Shown piece by piece: positions 47,514 through 55,937 of a stretch of DNA of 64,000 nucleotides (positions are counted from its first letter, which is position 1; each line of letters starts with the position of its first letter). The stretch is from Anaerolineales bacterium (GTDB lineage Bacteria; Chloroflexota; Anaerolineae; 4572-78; J111), in the NCBI GenBank assembly GCA_015075185.1, contig JABTUW010000006.1, positions 434,001 through 498,000 on the forward strand, written 5' to 3'. The notes below the pieces were generated by a model. It ran no database searches. It was not told the origin of the DNA and worked only from the letters and a program-made list of their open reading frames with translations. The translations under genes and the position numbers were made by a program.

Positions 47514-48227
47514 TCAGCTTTCTAGGTCCGCCAGCCCCTCTTCTAATTGCCAGATAACCTCATCAATCACAGGCAAAGGGGTCTCCAGCCGGTCGAGCGC
47601 CGTATCCAGAACGACCAGCAGAGGGTTCTGCCCTTGCTGGGCTGCCCTAACCCGGGCCAAACGCAGACGGCGGATCGCCTCGTTGATTTTAGGGCCGTCG
47701 TAGAGTTGATCGAGCGCGCTGTGGATAAGTTCGGTCAAATCCTGGGGCGGCGTGGCCGGCAGCATAGGTAAAGCTTGCGGTCCTGAATAAGCGCGTTTAG
47801 CTACAGCCACTGCCTCCTGCTCCCACGCGGAGCCATAACTGGCCTGCATGGGGTCAAAATCACCATTGAAATAAATGTAAACGTGTTGGTTCCACAGCAC
47901 CCTGTTGACGGCATCGTAAACCTCATCGGGATGGGAGCTGTGGGCGACCAGTTTGCCGTGAGTTGGTTCATACTCGTCATCTTCAACGGGCGAGATGATA
48001 AAGGCCAGCCACTCGTTGGGAAATATGCGGGCAATCTCTTCTATGAGGGGCAGTCGTTCTACTTCGGTCATGGTATTGTATGGGCACCCACAGTTGCAAT
48101 CGCCGCCGCACTGGCCCGGCGTTTTGCAGCCGGTACGTTTGGTAAAAGGCTCGGCGTACCAGTTTTCCGGTTCTCGCATTCCAGCCGCCGGAAGCGTCGT
48201 CAGATCAAGTAATTCGATTTTGGTCAA
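47514..48227 (-). CDS. Hypothetical protein with an N-terminal Cys cluster (237 aa)
   Basis: Not recognised. Near residues 33-49 is a dense cysteine cluster, 'CKTPGQCGGDCNCGCPY', with five Cys in 16 residues, suited to a metal or iron-sulfur site. The rest is soluble, with an alpha/beta middle region ('WLAFIISPVEDDEYEPTHGK', 'VYIYFNGDFDPMQ') and a helical, acidic C-terminal third. There is no signal peptide. The ATG at 48227 lies after a weak AGGAAGA site. Neighbours on the minus strand are lipB and lipA, 200 bp downstream, so a link to iron-sulfur chemistry is only suggestive. Confidence 0.65.
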   Translation of the reverse strand: MTKIELLDLTTLPAAGMREPENWYAEPFTKRTGCKTPGQCGGDCNCGCPYNTMTEVERLPLIEEIARIFPNEWLAFIISPVEDDEYEPTHGKLVAHSSHPDEVYDAVNRVLWNQHVYIYFNGDFDPMQASYGSAWEQEAVAVAKRAYSGPQALPMLPATPPQDLTELIHSALDQLYDGPKINEAIRRLRLARVRAAQQGQNPLLVVLDTALDRLETPLPVIDEVIWQLEEGLADLES

Positions 48228-48558
48228 AAGTTATCTTCCTGCCATCCAATGTAATAGATATGTCTTTTATTATAAATTATTAAGTGGATTAATCAAGAGG
48301 CCAATCAATAAAATAGCAAATTCGCTGGTACGTCGCATTCAAGCCGGTAAGCACCATGTCCGGTTTCTCAGAAAGGGAAAGACAGTGGTACAATGAGGTA
48401 AATATCGCCGGGGTTCTCAACAGGCGATTTGCCGCTACTTGTTACGTAACAACTCTTAGTATATCACATTTGTCCCGGCTTGTACCATACGACTCCCATA
48501 CGAACCAGGTCAATAATTATAGCCGCTTCATAAGCGACTGAGGAAAGGATGTCAAAGC
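48228..48558. other. 331-bp divergent intergenic region
   Basis: No gene or RNA is recognisable between the Cys-cluster gene (minus) and the aminotransferase gene (plus). The left third is AT-rich and probably holds the minus-strand promoter, though no good -35/-10 pair stands out. A perfect 14-bp palindrome, TTGTTACGTAACAA, lies at 48439-48452. Confidence 0.5.
48439..48452. promoter_or_regulatory. Operator-like palindrome TTGTTACGTAACAA
   Basis: A perfect 14-bp palindrome about 107 bp upstream of the aminotransferase start. Its form suits a dimeric repressor such as a TetR or GntR type. No cognate regulator is identified. Confidence 0.35.
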
Positions 48559-49716
48559 ATGACCTATCTGGCGCAGCGCGTCCGTAACTTCGGCACGACC
48601 ATTTTTTTTGAAATGACTTCCCTGGCCAACCAGCACCAGGCCGTTAACCTGGGGCAGGGTTTTCCCGATTTTCCCGGCCCTGATTTTTTGAAAGGGGCGG
48701 CTATCCGCGCGATTCAGGACGACATCAACCAGTATGCTCCTGGAAGCGGCCGGCCTTCGCTGCGCGAGGCCATCGCCCGCAAGATGGAACGCCATTACGG
48801 TTTGGCCGTCAATCCGGCGACCGAGATTACTGTGACCAGCGGCGCTACCGAAGCCCTTTTTGCTACGATTATGGGCTTGGTCAACCCCGGTGATGAGGTC
48901 ATTCTCTTTGAGCCATATTATGACTCTTACCTGCCGTCGGTGCAGATGGCTGGCGGCATTCCTCGTTTTTACACGCTTCGGCCACGGGATTGGGCCATTG
49001 ACCGGGATGAACTGGCCGCGCTCTTTTCTGACAAGACCAAACTCATCGTCGTCAACACTCCCCACAATCCCACCGGCAAAGTCTACTCGGAGGCTGAGTT
49101 GCACATGATTGCCGAACTGTGCCAGGCGCACGACGTCATCGCTGTAGTAGATGAGGTTTACGAGCATATTATTTTTGATGGCCTCAAGCATATCTCGCTG
49201 GCCACGCTGCCTGGTATGGCCGGCCGCACCGTGACTATTTCCAGCGCCGGCAAAACTTTTAGCATGACCGGCTGGAAGATCGGGTGGGCCGTGGCCGCGG
49301 CCGAGTTGAACCAGGCGGTCTTTCGCGTGCATCAATTTTTGACCTACTCCGTCGCCGCGCCGCTGCAAGAGGGCGTCGTTACTGCCCTGCAGGTCGCCGA
49401 CGATTACTATACTGAACTGGCCGCTATGTACCAGGCCAATCGCGATTTTCTGGCCGCCGCCCTGATCGAAGCCGGTCTCAAACCGGTTATGCCCCAGGGT
49501 ACTTACTTTATCATGGTGGATATTAGCGAGTTGAACTTTCCCGATGACGTCACCTTCTGCCGCTACCTGACCACTGAAATTGGCGTGGCTGCCATTCCCC
49601 CCAGCGCCTTCTACTTCAATCCCGCCGATGGCGCCAAACTCGCCCGCTTCGCCTTTTGCAAAACCCGGCCTACCCTGGAAGAAGCAGCCCGGCGGCTGCA
49701 GCAGTTAAAGCGTTAA
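48559..49716 (+). CDS. Class I/II PLP-dependent aminotransferase
   Basis: Fold-type I aminotransferase close to the methionine/kynurenine/aspartate group. 'VNLGQGFPDFPGPDFL' and 'INQYAPGSGRPSLREAIA' match their N-terminal substrate region. 'TSGATEALFATIMGLVNPGDEV' is in family form, 'NTPHNPTGKV' holds the conserved Asn, and 'SSAGKTFSMTGWKIGW' holds the PLP Lys. The C-terminal 'RFAFCKTRPTLEEAARRL' includes the carboxylate-binding Arg. Length is 385 residues. The ATG follows GAGGAAAGG. The exact amino acid specificity cannot be told. It is followed by the osmC-like gene, which has its own -10 box. Confidence 0.92.
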   Translation: MTYLAQRVRNFGTTIFFEMTSLANQHQAVNLGQGFPDFPGPDFLKGAAIRAIQDDINQYAPGSGRPSLREAIARKMERHYGLAVNPATEITVTSGATEALFATIMGLVNPGDEVILFEPYYDSYLPSVQMAGGIPRFYTLRPRDWAIDRDELAALFSDKTKLIVVNTPHNPTGKVYSEAELHMIAELCQAHDVIAVVDEVYEHIIFDGLKHISLATLPGMAGRTVTISSAGKTFSMTGWKIGWAVAAAELNQAVFRVHQFLTYSVAAPLQEGVVTALQVADDYYTELAAMYQANRDFLAAALIEAGLKPVMPQGTYFIMVDISELNFPDDVTFCRYLTTEIGVAAIPPSAFYFNPADGAKLARFAFCKTRPTLEEAARRLQQLKR

Positions 49717-49740
49717 AACGTTTCACGTTTCACCTTTCTT

Positions 49741-49749
49741 TGTTATAAT
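49741..49749 (+). promoter_or_regulatory. Extended -10 promoter for the OsmC-family gene
   Basis: TGT-TATAAT is a perfect -10 (49744-49749) with an extended TGn. The -35 region (TTTCAC, 17 bp upstream) is poor. Confidence 0.6.
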
Positions 49750-49790
49750 CCGGCTATTCAACCTATCGTTTAAGTTTACAGGAGAAATTT

Positions 49791-50201
49791 ATGGGCACCG
49801 TTAACGCCTCCGCCCGCTGGACAGGCGAGCAATTGAACTTTATCGGCACCAGCTACAAGGGCCACCAAATTCCAATGGGCGGCGAAAATATCTCGCCGAC
49901 ACAGATGCTGCTGCTCGGACTGGCCGGCTGCACCGGCATGGACGTGGTCAGCATCCTCCAAAAAAAGCGTCAGGCCGTCAAGGATGTCCAGGTGCAGATT
50001 ACCGCTCACCAGCCCGACGAATATCCCAAGCCCTACCATACGATCGAGATCAAATATATTGTTGTTGGCGAAAATCTTGACGTCACCGCTGTCGAGCGGG
50101 CAATTGCCTTATCCGCCGAGAAATATTGTATTGTCAGCCAGACTCTGCAGCGGCCTGTTGAACTTAAAACTTCTCTTGTGATTGAAACACGCCTGGAGTA
50201 A
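49791..50201 (+). CDS. OsmC-family peroxiredoxin-like protein
   Basis: Small thiol protein of the OsmC/Ohr superfamily, which reduces organic hydroperoxides or acts as a related thiol enzyme. The two expected cysteines are in 'GLAGCTGMDVVSIL' (about residue 45) and 'AEKYCIVSQTL' (about residue 109). 'GGENISPTQMLLLGLAG' before the first Cys is the family signature. Length is 136 residues. It starts at an ATG after CAGGAG. It may be expressed from its own extended -10 promoter. It resembles the YhfA-like branch more than true Ohr. Confidence 0.9.
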   Translation: MGTVNASARWTGEQLNFIGTSYKGHQIPMGGENISPTQMLLLGLAGCTGMDVVSILQKKRQAVKDVQVQITAHQPDEYPKPYHTIEIKYIVVGENLDVTAVERAIALSAEKYCIVSQTLQRPVELKTSLVIETRLE

Positions 50202-50312
50202 GGACGGTTCGGGTCTGGTTGTGCTTCATCCTTTCAGATTTAAGCCACTGGCTCATTACTGTGCCGGAGTCTAAGGTGCATTTTTGATTCCGCTCAGATT
50301 TAGGAGGTTTCC

Positions 50313-51836
50313 TTGAACATTACTGTCCAACAAGGCGGCATCCAAACTATCGCCGCCGATGCCATCATTGTCAATTTATTTCAAGGTGTGACCGAACCGG
50401 CCGGGGCGACCGGCGCGGTCAACAAGGCTCTCGGCGGCGCGATCAGCGAATTGATTGCCGGGGGCGATCTGCGCGGCAAGCAGGGCGAGACGGCCGTACT
50501 CTACCCGCGCGGAGCCATTCCGGCCCGGCGGGTCATCGTGGCCGGCCTGGGTAAAGCCGATAAGTTTGACCTGGAAGCGGTGCGCGAAGCCGCCGGAGCA
50601 GCGATCAAGCAGGCAGAGAAGCTCGGCGCGACTCAGGTAGCTACCGTAGTGCATGGCGGCGGCACTGGTGGTCTAGACCTGGCCGAGGCTGCCCAGGCTG
50701 TGGTCGAAGGAACGATGCTGGCCTTGTACCGCTACGACGCGCCCAGGGCCAAAAAAGAAGAGGATGAAACGCGGGTCGAGTCTGTGACCCTGGTCGAGTT
50801 TGAGGCAGCCAAAATGGAGGCCGTTGAGGCCGGGGCGCGGGTGGGCCAAATCATCGCCGACAGTGTCTACCTGACCCGCACCCTGGTCAACCAGCCGAGC
50901 AATGTCGCCACACCCACTGCTATTGCCGACGCGGCCCAGAAGATGTGCGCCGAGGTCGGCCTGGTCTGCCGGGTGCTGGACGAGGCCGAGATGCAGGCCG
51001 AGGGTATGGGCGCGCTGCTGGCCGTCACCCAGGGGGCGGCTCAACCCGCTAAATTTGTGATTGTGGAGCACCGGCCGGCCGCAGCAGCGGAACAACAGCC
51101 GGTGGTCCTGGTGGGCAAAGGCGTTGCCTTCGACACCGGCGGCTACTCCATCAAGCCCTGGGAACACATGGGTGATATGAAGATGGACATGGCTGGAGCC
51201 GGGGCGGTCATCGGGGCCATGCGGGCCGTAGCTTTGCTCAACCTGCCGCTGCCGGTAGTCGGCTTGGTGCCAACGGTCGAAAATGTCATCAGCGCTACCG
51301 CTTACAAACCGGCGGATGTTTTCATTGCTAAAAATGGGGTCAGCATCGAGATTATCAGTACCGACGCCGAGGGCCGTCTGATTCTGGCCGACGCCCTCTG
51401 TTACGCCGACACGCTGCATCCGGCGGCGGTCATTGACGTGGCCACGCTGACCGGGGCTAAAGCTGTCGCCCTGGGCGTCCGCACCAACGCCCTTTTCTGT
51501 GACGACGACCCCCTGCGCGAGGCCCTGCTGGCCGCCGGGCAAAAAGTCGGCGAGCCGTTGTGGCGCATGCCGCTCGACCCGGCCTACGACCGCCAGATCA
51601 AGAGCAACGTGGCCGACATTAAAAATTCAGGGGGACGGGGCGGTGGGGCGATCACCGCAGCCCGCTTTTTAGCCCATTTTGTCGGCGAGTGGCCCTGGGC
51701 CCACATTGATATGGCCGGCAGCGCCGAGTCCGGCAGCGGGCCGGAGCACACCCCACGCAGCTACATGACCAAGGGGGCTAGTGGTGTTCCATTGCGGACA
51801 TTAGTGGAGTATTTGCGCAGCCAAAGCAAGTCATGA
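50313..51836 (+). CDS. pepA: Leucyl aminopeptidase (M17 family)
   Basis: Cytosolic two-metal aminopeptidase, normally a hexamer, that removes N-terminal residues from peptides. The metal site is spread over 'VGKGVAFDTGGYSIKP', 'MKMDMAGAGAVIGAM' and 'STDAEGRLILADALCYAD', the last close to the family's NTDAEGRL signature. The N-terminal third is the usual less conserved macro-like domain. The start is a TTG at 50313, five bases after a perfect AGGAGG; no ATG in frame fits. Length is 507 residues. It follows the OsmC gene by 111 bp and converges on the small membrane protein at 51849. Confidence 0.95.
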   Translation: MNITVQQGGIQTIAADAIIVNLFQGVTEPAGATGAVNKALGGAISELIAGGDLRGKQGETAVLYPRGAIPARRVIVAGLGKADKFDLEAVREAAGAAIKQAEKLGATQVATVVHGGGTGGLDLAEAAQAVVEGTMLALYRYDAPRAKKEEDETRVESVTLVEFEAAKMEAVEAGARVGQIIADSVYLTRTLVNQPSNVATPTAIADAAQKMCAEVGLVCRVLDEAEMQAEGMGALLAVTQGAAQPAKFVIVEHRPAAAAEQQPVVLVGKGVAFDTGGYSIKPWEHMGDMKMDMAGAGAVIGAMRAVALLNLPLPVVGLVPTVENVISATAYKPADVFIAKNGVSIEIISTDAEGRLILADALCYADTLHPAAVIDVATLTGAKAVALGVRTNALFCDDDPLREALLAAGQKVGEPLWRMPLDPAYDRQIKSNVADIKNSGGRGGGAITAARFLAHFVGEWPWAHIDMAGSAESGSGPEHTPRSYMTKGASGVPLRTLVEYLRSQSKS

Positions 51837-51848
51837 CATTACACCTTC

Positions 51849-52199
51849 CTAATAACTGGCCTGGCTGCGGAGCCGCCGGGCCAGGAGCATACCGATGAGT
51901 GATATCAAAAAGCCCAGAATGGCCGCCAAAATCAACAAATCGCGGGAGGGGTTGGGGGGAGTATAGCCTTCGGCCCGGCGCAGGTGGGCGGTGGTCAGCA
52001 ATTGGCGCTTCAACTCGGTCTCAAAGGTGCGGGCAGGGCTTACCGGCTGTAAGGTGGATTTCACTTGCTCGGCCACGCCCAGCAGGAGCGCTAGCTCCTC
52101 CGCATCGGCCAGGTCAAGATAGGCATCGCTCTCAGTCTCATCCTTGACCAGACGATCCGCGTGCGCCGCCAGGATTTCTTTGAGTTGTTTTTTGTTCAT
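51849..52199 (-). CDS. Small protein with C-terminal membrane span, possibly anti-sigma-like
   Basis: Residues 1-85 are charged and helical, and one membrane span follows at about 89-108 ('LLILAAILGFLISLIGMLL') with a basic tail. The middle 'LQPVSPARTFETELKRQLL' resembles the 'P...F...L...L' region seen before the span in some anti-sigma factors. An ECF sigma gene lies 1.1 kb upstream on the same strand, with a DegV gene in between. This role is inference from layout and topology only. Length is 116 residues. The ATG follows a weak GAAAGAACAAC site. Confidence 0.55.
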   Translation of the reverse strand: MNKKQLKEILAAHADRLVKDETESDAYLDLADAEELALLLGVAEQVKSTLQPVSPARTFETELKRQLLTTAHLRRAEGYTPPNPSRDLLILAAILGFLISLIGMLLARRLRSQASY

Positions 52200-52270
52200 A
52201 ACTGTTGTTCTTTCTACAGGTTGCGAAGCAGCAAGGTTGCAGAAAAGAAAATTGAGTGTCTCTTGCTACC

Positions 52271-53113
52271 CTATTCCGCCGGATACGTAGCAAAGCCCAC
52301 TGTGCCGGGGCCAAAATGAACCGCCAACGACAGAGCTAAATCGGCGATAAAACTCTCTTGACAATTCAGGCGGCTTTGGATTAAAGCCAACAGCTCTTCT
52401 GCCTCGTTCCGGGCCAGGGCATGGGCCAGTCCCACATGAACCGGCGCCTGCCCGACTCGTTCTGCTGCCATTGCCACCATCCGCTCGAAGCCCTTTTGCC
52501 GGCTGCGGGCGCGTTCCAGCGGAATCAAAGCTCCTTCGTCAACTCCGACAATCGGTTTGACATTCAATAATGAAGCCAGTAACTCGCGCAGCCGCCCGAT
52601 CCGCCCGCTCATCCGGGCGTAGCGCAAATCCTTGAGCATAATAAACACGTGGATGTCAGGCCGGCGCGCCTCGAGCCGGGTAGCAATCTCTGCCGCCGCC
52701 AGGCCCGAGTCGGCCAGGTGAGCCGCCTCGCGCACCATCAACCCCAACCCCACCGAGCTGGTCAAGCTGTCTATCAGGCTCACCTTCACTGTGTCCGGCA
52801 ATTGCCGGATGGCCATTGCGGCGCTTTGCCAGGTGCCGCTCAATTTGCTGGTCAGATGAATGGAGAGGATTTCGCTGCCATCGGCGGCCAGGCGTTGATA
52901 GATTTGGCTGAATTCCCCTACCGAGGGCTGGGAAGTGGTGGGTAATACGCCCTCCTCCTTAATCCGCCGGTAGAAAGTCTCCGGGCCAATGGTTTGCCCT
53001 TCCCGAAAAGTCTCCAGGCCAAACTGGATATTTACTGGTACAATAGTAAGCTGGTAGCGGTTCAACCAGGCCGGCGGCAGATCGCAGGTAGAGTCCGTAA
53101 CGATTTTGATCAC
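52271..53113 (-). CDS. DegV family fatty-acid-binding protein (copy 1)
   Basis: DegV/FakB-type protein, which in other bacteria holds a fatty acid for phosphorylation by FakA. The N-terminal 'KIVTDSTCDLP' and 'TIVPVNIQFG' are the family start. 'PTTSQPSVGEFSQIY' is the conserved ligand-site segment, and 'ILSIHLTSKLSGTWQSA' and 'GRIGRLRELLASLLNVKPI' follow. Length is 280 residues. A second DegV gene lies at 54133-54984 with the sigma factor between them. No fakA gene is visible here. It is cytoplasmic and probably exchanges acyl chains with phospholipid synthesis. Confidence 0.93.
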   Translation of the reverse strand: MIKIVTDSTCDLPPAWLNRYQLTIVPVNIQFGLETFREGQTIGPETFYRRIKEEGVLPTTSQPSVGEFSQIYQRLAADGSEILSIHLTSKLSGTWQSAAMAIRQLPDTVKVSLIDSLTSSVGLGLMVREAAHLADSGLAAAEIATRLEARRPDIHVFIMLKDLRYARMSGRIGRLRELLASLLNVKPIVGVDEGALIPLERARSRQKGFERMVAMAAERVGQAPVHVGLAHALARNEAEELLALIQSRLNCQESFIADLALSLAVHFGPGTVGFATYPAE

Positions 53114-53187
53114 TGCGGAGCCATCCAGTTTTCTAACGGTATATCAAGCAATCATGATTGGAACTGAGGGAACTCATTAGAGTTCTT

Positions 53188-53290
53188 ATGTCATTCCGAG
53201 TGGAGCGCAGCGAAACGAGGAATCCCTCGAAGCTATGCTAAAACGTAAGGCTGTAGAGATTTCTCGCTCCTCCGTCGCTCGAAATGACAT
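53188..53290. repeat. Inverted repeat, TGTCATTCCGAG family
   Basis: ATGTCATTCCGAG with GGAGCG at the left and CGCTCGAAATGACAT at the right form the ends of a 103-bp inverted element, with inner CGAGGAATCC/AGATTTCTCG units. Elements of this form are common, dispersed palindromes in many bacterial genomes. Just to its left, GGAACTGAGGGAAC repeats the start of the element at 4787. Confidence 0.85.
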
Positions 53291-53311
53291 GATGTCGATA
53301 ATATCTATTTT

Positions 53312-53947
53312 TCACTGAGTTTCCCCCAATTCCTTTAATTCCAATGATTTCCCCGACAAAGAAACTGCCTCATCAGGAACTTTGGCTTCATTGACCAGAT
53401 TCTCATGCTCGGCCAGAATCTCTTTGAGTGAAACCAGGGTGCGATGGTAGAGCGATTTGATCGCGCCTTCGCTGCGCCCCAACACCTGGCCGATCTCGGC
53501 GTTTGACATGCGCTCCACGAACTTCATGACCAGCAATTCCTGGCGCTCGCGCGGCAGGCGTTGCATCGCCGCCAGGAGTAACTCCCGTTCATCGGCCTGC
53601 TCCGCGGCATGCTGCGGGCTTTCCTGTTTATCACCGGTCAGGTCCACATCCTCCAGGCCGACTATCTGGCGGCGGCTGTGATCACGCCGCCAATTGACCA
53701 CGAGATTGTGGGCAATGCGGTAAAGCCAGGCGGCAAAAGGAGCGCCCTTGTTGTTATAGTGAGCAATATGGTTGAGCGCCCGGTAAAACACTTTGGCCGT
53801 TAAATCCTCGGCGTCGTGATGGTTGCCCAGGCGATAGTAAATGTAATTATATATTTTTTCAACGTACAACTCATAGAGTCGGCCAAACGCTTCAGGATCG
53901 GTTTTGGCTCGCTCGATGAGTTGGGCTTCATCCATCTCGTCAAACAT
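53312..53947 (-). CDS. Sigma-70 family RNA polymerase sigma factor (ECF type)
   Basis: An alternative sigma factor with only regions 2 and 4. Region 2 has 'FGRLYELYVEKIYNYIYYRL', 'DAEDLTAKVFYRAL' and 'FAAWLYRIAHNLVVNWRRD'. Region 4 has 'LPRERQELLVMKFVERMSN' and 'IGQVLGRSEGAIKSLYHRTL', the -35-binding helix-turn-helix. I start at the ATG at 53947, giving 211 residues; a TTG or GTG a few codons upstream is possible. The C-terminal 30 residues are an extra acidic tail. It lies between two DegV genes, and the anti-sigma-like protein two genes downstream may control it. Confidence 0.93.
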   Translation of the reverse strand: MFDEMDEAQLIERAKTDPEAFGRLYELYVEKIYNYIYYRLGNHHDAEDLTAKVFYRALNHIAHYNNKGAPFAAWLYRIAHNLVVNWRRDHSRRQIVGLEDVDLTGDKQESPQHAAEQADERELLLAAMQRLPRERQELLVMKFVERMSNAEIGQVLGRSEGAIKSLYHRTLVSLKEILAEHENLVNEAKVPDEAVSLSGKSLELKELGETQ

Positions 53948-54132
53948 GTAAACACTGCCCAACACCAAAAGTTATGTCATCAGGAGACTAGCTGCTGCTC
54001 AGGTACAATTGACTTTTTTGACCGCAACAAAGTGCGCCGCACCTCTCAGGCTGTTCCATTAACCCAAAAGGTACACGAAGAAGTTAAAAACCACAAAAAC
54101 TTGGTAGGGGAGTTTAGGTCGGTGGGCTACAG

Positions 54133-54984
54133 CTAGGGTTCGGGGCAGATGCCGACACCCAGAGCGCCCGGTCCCAGGTGAGCGCCGACAACCGGGCCAA
54201 GCTCGGAAGTGTAGAAGCGGGTAATATTAAATCGCTCGGTCATCAGCGCGGCCAGGCTTTCGAGTTCGGCCTGAGCGGCAATATGCATGATGCCGGCCTG
54301 GATCGGCTGCCGGGGGGTGGAGAGCTGGCCCTCTAGCTCGCTGAAGAGACGCTCCAGGGCTCTTTTTTTGGTCCGCGCTCGATCCAGGGGTTGAAGCGTG
54401 CCTTCCACCACGGCTAAAATCGGTTTGGTGTTGAGCAGTGTACCCAAAAAAGCCGCCGCTGTACCGATACGGCCGCCCCGCTTGAGATATTCCAGCGTAT
54501 CCACCACCAAAACGATGCGGGTATCCCGCCGCATCTGCTCCAGGCGGGCTAAAATTTGAACCAGGGGGTGACCGGCGGCAGCCATCTCGGCGGCGGTAAT
54601 TGCCATCAAACCCAGGCCCATCGCCGCGGATAGGCTGTCAAAAACGGTGATTTTGGCCTCAGGCAGTTGTTCTGCGGCAGTCATCGCCGCATTGTAGGTA
54701 CCGCTGAGTTTGCTGCTGATACTCAAAACCAAAATTTGAGCGGCAGCATCCTGCTGTAAAATTTGTTGGTAGACTTGTTTGAACTCACCGCTGGCGGGCT
54801 GCGAGGTGGTAGGAAAGTCGGCCGTGGTCATGAGCCGCCGGTAGAAGTCGGCATTGCTGAGGCCGGTAATTTCATCGTAGACTTCAGCGCCAAACAAAAC
54901 TTTCAGCGGCACCACCACAATTTGATGTTGCTGCAAAATCTCATAGGGAATGTAACTGGTAGAGTCGGTAACAACTCTAAGCAT
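54133..54984 (-). CDS. DegV family fatty-acid-binding protein (copy 2)
   Basis: Second DegV/FakB-like protein (283 residues). It starts 'LRVVTDSTSYIPYEIL' and contains 'FPTTSQPASGEFKQVYQQIL', 'ILVLSISSKLSGTYNAAM' and 'RGGRIGTAAAFLGTLLNTKPI', the standard ligand-binding features. It shares these motifs with copy 1 but differs elsewhere, so the two may carry different acyl chains, as FakB1 and FakB2 do. The regulator at 55038 lies just upstream on the same strand, 53 bp away, suggesting joint expression. Confidence 0.93.
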   Translation of the reverse strand: MLRVVTDSTSYIPYEILQQHQIVVVPLKVLFGAEVYDEITGLSNADFYRRLMTTADFPTTSQPASGEFKQVYQQILQQDAAAQILVLSISSKLSGTYNAAMTAAEQLPEAKITVFDSLSAAMGLGLMAITAAEMAAAGHPLVQILARLEQMRRDTRIVLVVDTLEYLKRGGRIGTAAAFLGTLLNTKPILAVVEGTLQPLDRARTKKRALERLFSELEGQLSTPRQPIQAGIMHIAAQAELESLAALMTERFNITRFYTSELGPVVGAHLGPGALGVGICPEP

Positions 54985-55037
54985 GGGCGGGCAAGGTTAA
55001 AGGTTGAAATTTCAACTTTCAGCCCTTACGCCAGAGT

Positions 55038-55742
55038 TCAGCGCAAGCTGGGGGTAATAACATTCATGGCATCGTTCAGAAATGCGGAAAGCTTGCTGAC
55101 GCTTTCGTCGCTCATTTCGGCCAATTGATTTTGAAAGCGTTGGGTATGGGTCAAGAGCTTGTCGGTCAGGCTCTTGTCTTCGGCTTCATTGGTAAGCGAA
55201 AAAGCGAGACTCAGGCCAGCCAAGGCTCCCAAACCCACCTGGCCTTTGGCAGTCAAGCTATTCAGGGCGGAGAGGAGATTGCGGCTGCGCAGCCCTTCTA
55301 AATTGAGCAGCAGCACTGAAATCATCTCGGCGCAGTAGTTAAGAGGTATTCTGGTATCGGGTAGATTTGACAGGGCTTCGCGCAGGGCATCGGCGGGGTT
55401 GGCCTGGCGAGCTTCTTCCAGGCGGTGGAGGATACGCTCCTTGACCCGTGACCAATCACTGCTGTTACGCACTTCATCACGCAGTTGAGTTAAAAATTGC
55501 GCCGCTTTGTTTGTCGGGTAAAATACAACTTGCGAACGCCCAGGGCCGGCCTGGTCGCCGCTTAAGACGTAATCAGAAGCAGCCACCCCTTTTTCTTCCA
55601 GCACCTTGAGCATGTCGTAAGCCGAAAATTTGTTGACGCCTAATTTGTCGGCTACGATAGAGTAGTGGACCGGTCCCTTTAACTCTCGATACAGTTCAAA
55701 TAATTTGTCTAAAAATGTTTGTTGGCGAGGAGTCAGTTTCAT
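55038..55742 (-). CDS. Winged-helix DNA-binding regulator linked to DegV
   Basis: The N-terminal 80 residues look like a winged helix: 'LTPRQQTFLDKLFELYREL', 'VHYSIVADKLGVNKFSAYDML', then 'VLEEKGVAASDYVL' and a wing. The rest is helical, with a hydrophobic middle ('GLGALAGLSLAFSLTNEA') that could bind a lipid or another small molecule. I start at the ATG at 55742 after ACGGAGGTG, giving 234 residues. It precedes the second DegV gene and diverges from fabF, so a role in sensing fatty acids and controlling lipid genes is a plausible inference. Confidence 0.78.
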   Translation of the reverse strand: MKLTPRQQTFLDKLFELYRELKGPVHYSIVADKLGVNKFSAYDMLKVLEEKGVAASDYVLSGDQAGPGRSQVVFYPTNKAAQFLTQLRDEVRNSSDWSRVKERILHRLEEARQANPADALREALSNLPDTRIPLNYCAEMISVLLLNLEGLRSRNLLSALNSLTAKGQVGLGALAGLSLAFSLTNEAEDKSLTDKLLTHTQRFQNQLAEMSDESVSKLSAFLNDAMNVITPSLR

Positions 55743-55937
55743 CAAACACCTCCGTAGCACGGGTAATAGAAGCCAAAAAAACCAAAAACTGCCCAAATTT
55801 TACATGTAACTTTCCAGCTTGTCAACTAAGCACGTATCTGCAACGGGGTTTCGGGGTTTTATTCATGTGGCTTTATCAAAATAAACGAGGAAGCTTAAAC
55901 GTTCCTGAGATTCGCAGAGAGGATAGATTAAAATAGT

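Noticed and set aside
50673..51542. Long antisense frames opposite pepA (289 codons) and opposite the aminotransferase at 48517-49368 (283 codons)
   Set aside because: They mirror strongly conserved enzymes, lack ribosome binding sites and encode low-complexity His/Gly/Arg-rich text typical of shadow frames in GC-rich genes.
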